Source of the DNA: Mariprofundaceae bacterium
GTDB lineage: Bacteria > Pseudomonadota > Zetaproteobacteria > Mariprofundales > Mariprofundaceae
NCBI GenBank assembly: GCA_030950825.1
Contig: JAUZQT010000174.1
Coordinates: 1-9,244 of the forward strand
Reading direction: 5' to 3'
Length of the DNA stretch: 9,244 nucleotides
Shown piece by piece: positions 4,739 to 9,244 of this stretch. Numbering within the stretch: position 1 is the stretch's first letter; every line of letters starts with the position of its first letter. The position numbers and the translations under genes were made by a program. The notes below the pieces were generated by a model. The model saw only the letters and a list, made by a program, of their open reading frames with translations. It searched no databases and had not been told where the DNA came from.

Positions 4739-6660
4739 GCTCAAAACGTCCCAATAAAAAGAAAACAGTTAAACAGCAATATGTGTCAGCAGCTCCAGCT
4801 TCGGTAAGCGCAGCAACGATATCGCCTGCTGTTGATAAAAGTATATTATTATGGGTAATGGCACCATTATTACTCTTTGGGTTTATGCTTAATGTGCGGC
4901 TATTTCCTATGATTGCTCCGAATGAAGAGCCCAAATGGGCGCTTTTAATTTTGTGTGGTGTATGGATCGGCCTAGCTGCGATTTGGGTGTTGTGGCGGCG
5001 TTCAAGCCTTCCGAAGCTGGCTTGGTCTTGGGCTGGCTTGGCGCTGCTGTTTTTTTATGTTTTGTTGGCGGCTGGAATTTTTGTTGCGCCAAATACAACA
5101 GAAGGCTTGATTCGTTTTACTTTCTGGTTGAGTTGTGTGGCAGTTTTTCTTACAGCCTGCTGGGCTTGGCGGCATGTGGAAGTCTTTCATACGGTTTGGA
5201 TATGGATGATCACACTGGGTAGTTTTGTTTTTTCATTTCGTTATTGGCAAGCATATATTTTAGACTATGGAACACCGAACTATAATGTTCATGTGCTTTT
5301 TTCACCTATCGGGCATGTAAGCTTTACTGGTGATGTATTGGTTGTGTTGTTGCCTGTATTGATTTATTTATTACTCACCAAAAGCCATGCCGTTTTGAGA
5401 ATTCTAAACTGGCTTTCAGTATGTACGATTACGACCATTTTATTGCTGGCATCCAGCCGTGGTGCAGTGGGTGGTATTGTTATGGGTCTAACATTGCTGA
5501 CTCTTTTGTCACTCCGTCATTGGAAATTTATATTGTCGCAACCTTGGAGGAAATTTAGTCATATTTTGCCTATAGGCCTGCTTGTAAGCACGCTTTTGGC
5601 TTCATTTATTGTCTACGAGAATCTTCCTTACCATTATCGAGATCTGGCACGTGTTTCTAGTAATGCCGAGAATAATGGTACAGTGGAGTACAAGCCTTTA
5701 ACGCCCGATGTATTACAGCCGCCAGCGGCGGAAATGTGGAACTCATTGAGAAGGGCACTGGGTGCTCGAACACCGATGTATGCTTCGGCCACAGCCATGG
5801 TGATGGATGCTCCCATAATGGGGCAGGGAACGGGGAACTTTTTTACGGTTTATCCAGGGTTTAGCAACCGCTTTCCAGATTTTCGCGATCCTTTAAGCAG
5901 CGCACGAACCTTTACCACCAATCCGCATAATGTGGTGTTGCAAATTGCCACACAGCAAGGGCTTATTGCAACGGTGCTTTTTATGGGTGTATTACTGCTT
6001 TTCTGGTGGCGATTGTCTTCTTCTGTCTGGCGAAAGTGGGATATGTGGAAGGCAGCAGGTGTCATGGGAGTCACAGCGGCATTGTTTGAGGCCATGTTTA
6101 ACCATGTGTTTTTCAATCCAGCCAGTATGTTTGTATTTGCCCTGTTTGCGGGTTTCTGGTGGGCAGCATTAAAACCGATGCCTATTGTATTTCAGGCTCC
6201 TTCATTGCCTACCGCAATTTTCAAACCAGTGTTAATGATAGTGGCTGTGCTGGTAATACTGCTAAGTGTTTGGCCAACCCGCTGGCTTATTTCTGAGTGG
6301 TATTCAGGCTCAGCAATGACGCATATGCGTCAGCCTGCAATTGCCGCTAAGGAATATCAGCTGGCATATGCTTGGGATAAAGATAATTTCCGAGCTGTGT
6401 TTGGCGTAGCTCAATCAGCTTATCAAGAGAAACGCTATGATGATGCCATTGTTTATTTGGAACACTTTGAAAATATTTACCCTTACAATCCTCCAGCATT
6501 AAATTTGTTGGGCGCGGCATACTTGATGAAAGGAAGTTATACTGAAGCACTTGCAGCCTTCAAGCGTGCCGTGGTTATATTGCCTGACTTTAAGATGGCA
6601 AAACAAAATTTAGCACGTTCGCAAGCCTTATTGCGGCAGCAGCAGACTCAGAAGAAGTAG
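4735..6660 (+). CDS. O-antigen ligase/polymerase (Wzy_C)-like membrane protein with C-terminal TPRs
   Basis: This 641-residue inner-membrane protein probably acts on surface glycans, by ligating O-antigen to lipid A-core, polymerising glycan units or glycosylating proteins. A basic, Ala/Ser-rich cytoplasmic N-terminus (1-35) precedes about ten or more membrane segments to about 515. LLLASSRGAVGGIVMGL (236-252) matches the Wzy_C core, with SRG at 241-243. A large periplasmic loop (about 292-400) ends in TNPHN with H398, the conserved His of this family, followed by VVLQIATQQGL. The C-terminus has at least two TPR-like repeats (about 553-586 and 587-620) and a Gln/Lys-rich tail. AGAAGG at 4722-4727 is a good ribosome binding site. 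It is coupled to the methyltransferase gene. No glycosyltransferases are nearby, so the acceptor is unknown. Confidence 0.82.
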   Translation: MSSKRPNKKKTVKQQYVSAAPASVSAATISPAVDKSILLWVMAPLLLFGFMLNVRLFPMIAPNEEPKWALLILCGVWIGLAAIWVLWRRSSLPKLAWSWAGLALLFFYVLLAAGIFVAPNTTEGLIRFTFWLSCVAVFLTACWAWRHVEVFHTVWIWMITLGSFVFSFRYWQAYILDYGTPNYNVHVLFSPIGHVSFTGDVLVVLLPVLIYLLLTKSHAVLRILNWLSVCTITTILLLASSRGAVGGIVMGLTLLTLLSLRHWKFILSQPWRKFSHILPIGLLVSTLLASFIVYENLPYHYRDLARVSSNAENNGTVEYKPLTPDVLQPPAAEMWNSLRRALGARTPMYASATAMVMDAPIMGQGTGNFFTVYPGFSNRFPDFRDPLSSARTFTTNPHNVVLQIATQQGLIATVLFMGVLLLFWWRLSSSVWRKWDMWKAAGVMGVTAALFEAMFNHVFFNPASMFVFALFAGFWWAALKPMPIVFQAPSLPTAIFKPVLMIVAVLVILLSVWPTRWLISEWYSGSAMTHMRQPAIAAKEYQLAYAWDKDNFRAVFGVAQSAYQEKRYDDAIVYLEHFENIYPYNPPALNLLGAAYLMKGSYTEALAAFKRAVVILPDFKMAKQNLARSQALLRQQQTQKK

Positions 6661-6671
6661 TTTGAGGATCC

Positions 6672-6703
6672 GTATCACAGAGAACGTATGTTCTCCGTGA
6701 TAC
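6672..6703. terminator. Hairpin between convergent genes, possible bidirectional terminator
   Basis: GTATCACAGAGAAC (6672-6685) pairs with GTTCTCCGTGATAC (6690-6703) around GTAT, with one A-C mismatch. It lies 11 bp past the stop at 6660 and 17 bp past the ilvA stop on the other strand, the usual place for a shared terminator. T tracts are poor on both sides (CTTTG on the plus strand), so intrinsic termination may be weak and the hairpin may mainly protect 3' ends. Confidence 0.55.
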
Positions 6704-6720
6704 TTTGTCGAAGAGGCTCT

Positions 6721-8238
6721 TCATAGAAATAATTTCAACGCTGGATTATCAGATTCATTGACCCATGTATAACCCAAGGTCATTAAAAAGCCCTCAAAGG
6801 CTTGTTGATCTTGTTCTGGAATCTCTATACCGACCAAAACACGCCCGAATGCAGCGCCATGGTTGCGGTAGTGAAACAAGGAGATATTCCAGCGCCCTGC
6901 AATACAGCTAAGGAAATCAAGCAGGGCTGCGGGGCGTTCAGGAAACTCAAAGCGGTAGAGTTGTTCATTTTGAACGTCCGTAGATTTACCACCAACCATA
7001 TGCCGCATGTGTAATTTGGCGACTTCATTATCAATCAAATCAATCAAATCAATCACGGGGTATTGATGCTCTTCCAGCAGGGCTTGAATATCTTGTCGTT
7101 CTTGCTCGGATGAAATACCGATACCAACAAAGACATGAGCCTGATTGCGGCCAGATAGTCGATAATTAAATTCAGTAATGGGGCGATCACCCAATAATTT
7201 GCAGAATGTTAAAAAACTACCAGGGTTTTCATCAATGGTAACGGCAAACAAGGCTTCACGACGCTCCCCCATTTCTGAGCGCTCGGCAACATGGCGCAGA
7301 CGATCAAAATTCATATTGGCACCACTATTGATGCATGCAATCACCTTGCCACGCAATGGATGTTGGCGAATATACTTTTTCATGCCAGCCACAGCCAATG
7401 CACCAGCAGGCTCGACAATGGAGCGATCCTCATCATAAATATCTTTGATAGCGGCACAAATCTCATCGGTATCAACAAGAATAATGTCATCTACATACTT
7501 CCGAACCAAATCAAAGGTATGCTCACCGACTTTTTTAACCGCAACACCATCGGCGAAAATACCAACTTGTTTGAGTGTGATGCGCTCATCAGCTTTGATT
7601 GAATCATGCATAGCGGCTGAATCGATGGGTTCGACACCAATAATACGTGTGTTGGGGGTGATTGTTTTCAAATAGACAGCAATGCCTGCAATCAAACCAC
7701 CACCACCGATGGGAACAAAAATATAATCCAGATCGGTAGGGGCTTGGCGAAGAATTTCAGCAGCAATGGTGCCTTGCCCTGCAATGACCAGAGGATCATC
7801 ATAAGGATGAATATAGGTCATACCAGTCTGCTGGCATAGCTCACTGGCATGGCTACTGGCATCGGAATAGGAATCACCAAAAAGTACAACAATCGCACCA
7901 TAAGATTCAACGGCTTTGACTTTGATTTCAGGGGTGGTGCGCGGCATGACAATGGTAGCAGCAATGCCAAGCTTCTTGGCAGAGAGTGCCACGCCTTGGG
8001 CATGATTGCCCGCTGATGCGCAAATAACGCCATTCTGGCGTTCGGATTCATTTAAATGGACAATTTTATTGTATGCACCGCGTAATTTGAATGAAAAAAC
8101 AGGCTGTAAATCTTCACGTTTGAGCAAGATTTCATTGTGTAATCTTGCTGAAAGTTTGGGCGCAAGCTCCAGCGGTGTTTCTTTGGCAACGTCATAGACG
8201 CGTGCGTGTTCGATGGCTTCAATGTAGAACTTCGGCAT
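6721..8238 (-). CDS. ilvA: Threonine ammonia-lyase, biosynthetic (threonine dehydratase)
   Basis: It deaminates L-threonine to 2-oxobutanoate, the first step committed to isoleucine, in the cytosol with PLP. From ATG 8238 it is 505 residues; E. coli IlvA has 514. FSFKLRGAYNK carries the PLP lysine K51, followed by SAGNHAQG (75-82), the phosphate-binding GGGG loop (178-181) and NSGAN (304-308). Two C-terminal ACT-like regulatory regions (about 326-398 and 424-495) mark the long form that is normally inhibited by isoleucine. The frame is open further upstream, but MPKFYIEAI matches the family's usual start better and avoids overlap with the divergent gene; a weak AGAAG precedes it. A 9-bp tandem repeat lies between the two ACT regions. 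No leader or attenuator is visible, as the next gene begins 15 bp away on the other strand. Confidence 0.95.
   Translation of the reverse strand: MPKFYIEAIEHARVYDVAKETPLELAPKLSARLHNEILLKREDLQPVFSFKLRGAYNKIVHLNESERQNGVICASAGNHAQGVALSAKKLGIAATIVMPRTTPEIKVKAVESYGAIVVLFGDSYSDASSHASELCQQTGMTYIHPYDDPLVIAGQGTIAAEILRQAPTDLDYIFVPIGGGGLIAGIAVYLKTITPNTRIIGVEPIDSAAMHDSIKADERITLKQVGIFADGVAVKKVGEHTFDLVRKYVDDIILVDTDEICAAIKDIYDEDRSIVEPAGALAVAGMKKYIRQHPLRGKVIACINSGANMNFDRLRHVAERSEMGERREALFAVTIDENPGSFLTFCKLLGDRPITEFNYRLSGRNQAHVFVGIGISSEQERQDIQALLEEHQYPVIDLIDLIDNEVAKLHMRHMVGGKSTDVQNEQLYRFEFPERPAALLDFLSCIAGRWNISLFHYRNHGAAFGRVLVGIEIPEQDQQAFEGFLMTLGYTWVNESDNPALKLFL
7032..7055. repeat. 9-bp tandem repeat inside ilvA
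   Basis: CAATCAAAT is repeated 2.7 times in tandem (plus-strand reading), encoding DLIDLID around residues 397-403 of IlvA, in the linker between the ACT-like regions. E. coli IlvA, from memory, has a shorter segment before the conserved AKLHVRYMVGG. An in-frame duplication of three codons by replication slippage is the simple explanation. Confidence 0.6.
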
Positions 8239-8253
8239 GAGCAATCTTCTACC

Positions 8254-9048
8254 ATGAGAACACATGAAATCAAAATTGTTGCACAAATGGATCGCGGTCT
8301 GGCCTATGCTGAGGCATGTTTTGAAACATTTCGCGTTGTACAGGGGCAAGTATTTGAGCTGGTGCAACATCAACGGCGTTTGCAAGATGGTCTAAAAAGC
8401 TATGGTTTATTGTATGCGAATGACGAATTGGAACATTGGTTTGAACAAGCTATTTCCGCAGCAAGTTCTCAAGGCGATGATATATTAGTGCGCCTTACTG
8501 TATCGGGCGGTGCTGCGGCTTGGGGATTGCTGCGCAAGGATGCACATGCTTGCCATGTTCAGATACAAATGATGCCTTATATCGTGCGCCATTCTGCCGA
8601 TTTAGAAACCGTTATCTGGCCATTTCCATTGCGGGAAAAGCGGGTGAAGTACACCTCTGATTATGCAGAAAGTTTAAGAGCTATTCAGCAATGGACGCTG
8701 GCAAAAAACATTCAGAACCCGATGCAGGCGCTGATTTGTTCAATGGATGGGCATATACTTAGTACAGTCACTGCGAATATTGCCTTGTATCGGCAAGGTC
8801 AGTGGTTTACGCCGCAGGGAGCAGGCATTTTACATGGTGTGGTACGACATTTTTTATTGCAGCAAGGTGTATTGCTTGAATCTGCTTGCCCGCAATCTTG
8901 GCTTGAGGATTGTGAAGCAATGATCTGTTTGAATAGTGCTGTTTTTGTACAAGCTGTAGCTTCGGTGGATCAGCGTATATTGGATACAAGGCACCCAGCC
9001 ATGGCGAATGTTTTCAATGTATTGCTTGGTCAACCTGGGGTGCGATAG
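8254..9048 (+). CDS. Class IV PLP-dependent enzyme (aminodeoxychorismate lyase/branched-chain aminotransferase-like)
   Basis: This fold-type IV PLP enzyme is related to PabC (4-amino-4-deoxychorismate to p-aminobenzoate, for folate) and to IlvE. From ATG 8254 it has 264 residues, close to PabC. DRGLAYAEACFETFRV (13-28) is the family's N-terminal motif. K132 in VKYTSDYAESLRA aligns with the catalytic lysine of KHLNR-type motifs. GHILSTVTANIALYRQG (166-182) aligns with the GHVTEGVSSNLF region, but the Glu that contacts the PLP pyridine nitrogen is Ser170 here. FTPQGAGILHGVVRHFLL (185-202) is the typical C-terminal motif. No good ribosome binding site precedes 8254; alternatives are 8287 (shorter) and 8206 (inside ilvA). 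It diverges from ilvA, which might hint at an amino-acid role, but PabC is equally possible. Reaction specificity is uncertain. Confidence 0.8.
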   Translation: MRTHEIKIVAQMDRGLAYAEACFETFRVVQGQVFELVQHQRRLQDGLKSYGLLYANDELEHWFEQAISAASSQGDDILVRLTVSGGAAAWGLLRKDAHACHVQIQMMPYIVRHSADLETVIWPFPLREKRVKYTSDYAESLRAIQQWTLAKNIQNPMQALICSMDGHILSTVTANIALYRQGQWFTPQGAGILHGVVRHFLLQQGVLLESACPQSWLEDCEAMICLNSAVFVQAVASVDQRILDTRHPAMANVFNVLLGQPGVR

Positions 9049-9059
9049 TTAGATTGTCA

Positions 9060-9090
9060 GTAACTATTCAGCACATTTGAAAAAAGTTCT
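9060..9090. mobile_element. Second IS66-like end, solo or partial
   Basis: GTAACTATTCAGCAC at 9060-9074 matches the left end of the element at 787-801 in 14 of 15 bases, and similarity continues weakly through TTTGAAAA. It starts 11 bp after the stop at 9048. No matching right end or GATTGTCA duplication is found before the window ends, so it is either a decayed remnant or the left end of an element that continues beyond 9244. Confidence 0.55.
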
Positions 9091-9109
9091 GAAAATCATA
9101 AAAAAAAAT

Positions 9110-9212
9110 GTCATTCCTGCTTCGACAAGCTCAGCAACCCAACTGTATTGGGAATCCATTATAAGATGGGCGTGCTTATCATGGATCCTCAATAAAAGCA
9201 CTTGAGGATGAC
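9110..9212. repeat. Multi-hairpin dispersed-type repeat (REP-like)
   Basis: The unit starts GTCATTCCT (9110-9118) and ends AGGATGAC (9205-9212), which are near-complements. Inside, TTGGGAATCCAT (9148-9159) pairs with ATGGATCCTCAA (9181-9192) with two mismatches. ATCCTCAA (9185-9192) can alternatively pair perfectly with TTGAGGAT (9202-9209). The outer GTCATTCC...GGATGAC pattern is common in dispersed extragenic repeats of Gram-negative bacteria. No ORF is present. The 196 bp from 9049 to the window end hold this and the IS66-like end only. Confidence 0.55.
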
Positions 9213-9244
9213 GAAACAAGTGGATGCTTAAATGGATAGACAGG

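Noticed and set aside
4470..4934. 154-codon minus-strand ORF across the methyltransferase/ligase junction
   Set aside because: It lies antisense to two genes with clear family motifs and resembles no known protein.

Overview
This looks like chromosomal DNA from a Gram-negative, moderately AT-rich member of the Pseudomonadota. The evidence is the long IlvA with two regulatory ACT-like domains, the YfhL-type ferredoxin, the THUMP methyltransferase and the Wzy/O-antigen-ligase membrane protein. A gamma- or zetaproteobacterium is my guess; no 16S or other decisive marker is present.

Layout. Positions 2-271 hold the 3' end of an unrecognised gene. An intergenic stretch with inverted repeats follows, then a complete tRNA-Ser(UGA) (538-625) with its own intrinsic terminator. 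A 152-bp miniature element (787-938) has IS66-like GTAA ends and a perfect 8-bp target duplication. Just downstream, a strong ribosome binding site opens a 29-codon signal-peptide-like ORF (971-1060). It overlaps a Na+/alanine-type symporter gene (1053-2492). The symporter, a 2x[4Fe-4S] ferredoxin (2492-2746) and guanylate kinase (2743-3282) follow with overlapping stop and start codons, so they are probably one translationally coupled operon. A second miniature element (3331-3492) has ISEcp1/IS1380-like ends, a 5-bp target duplication and a T9 tract on its far side. It separates that operon from a THUMP-domain RNA methyltransferase (3578-4738) coupled to a membrane O-antigen ligase/polymerase-like protein with C-terminal TPRs (4735-6660). 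A hairpin (6672-6703) sits between this and the convergent ilvA (6721-8238, minus strand). A class IV PLP enzyme (8254-9048, plus strand) diverges from ilvA with only 15 bp between the proposed start codons. The window ends in repeat DNA: a second IS66-like end (9060 on) and a multi-hairpin dispersed-type repeat (9110-9212).

The genes are mostly housekeeping: amino-acid uptake, purine nucleotide synthesis, rRNA modification, surface glycan, isoleucine synthesis, and possibly folate or amino-acid metabolism. I see no defence, phage, CRISPR or biosynthetic system. The noteworthy material is the two miniature transposable elements with intact target duplications, the out-of-frame signal peptide before the symporter, the tight divergent ilvA pair, and the altered active-site position in the class IV enzyme.
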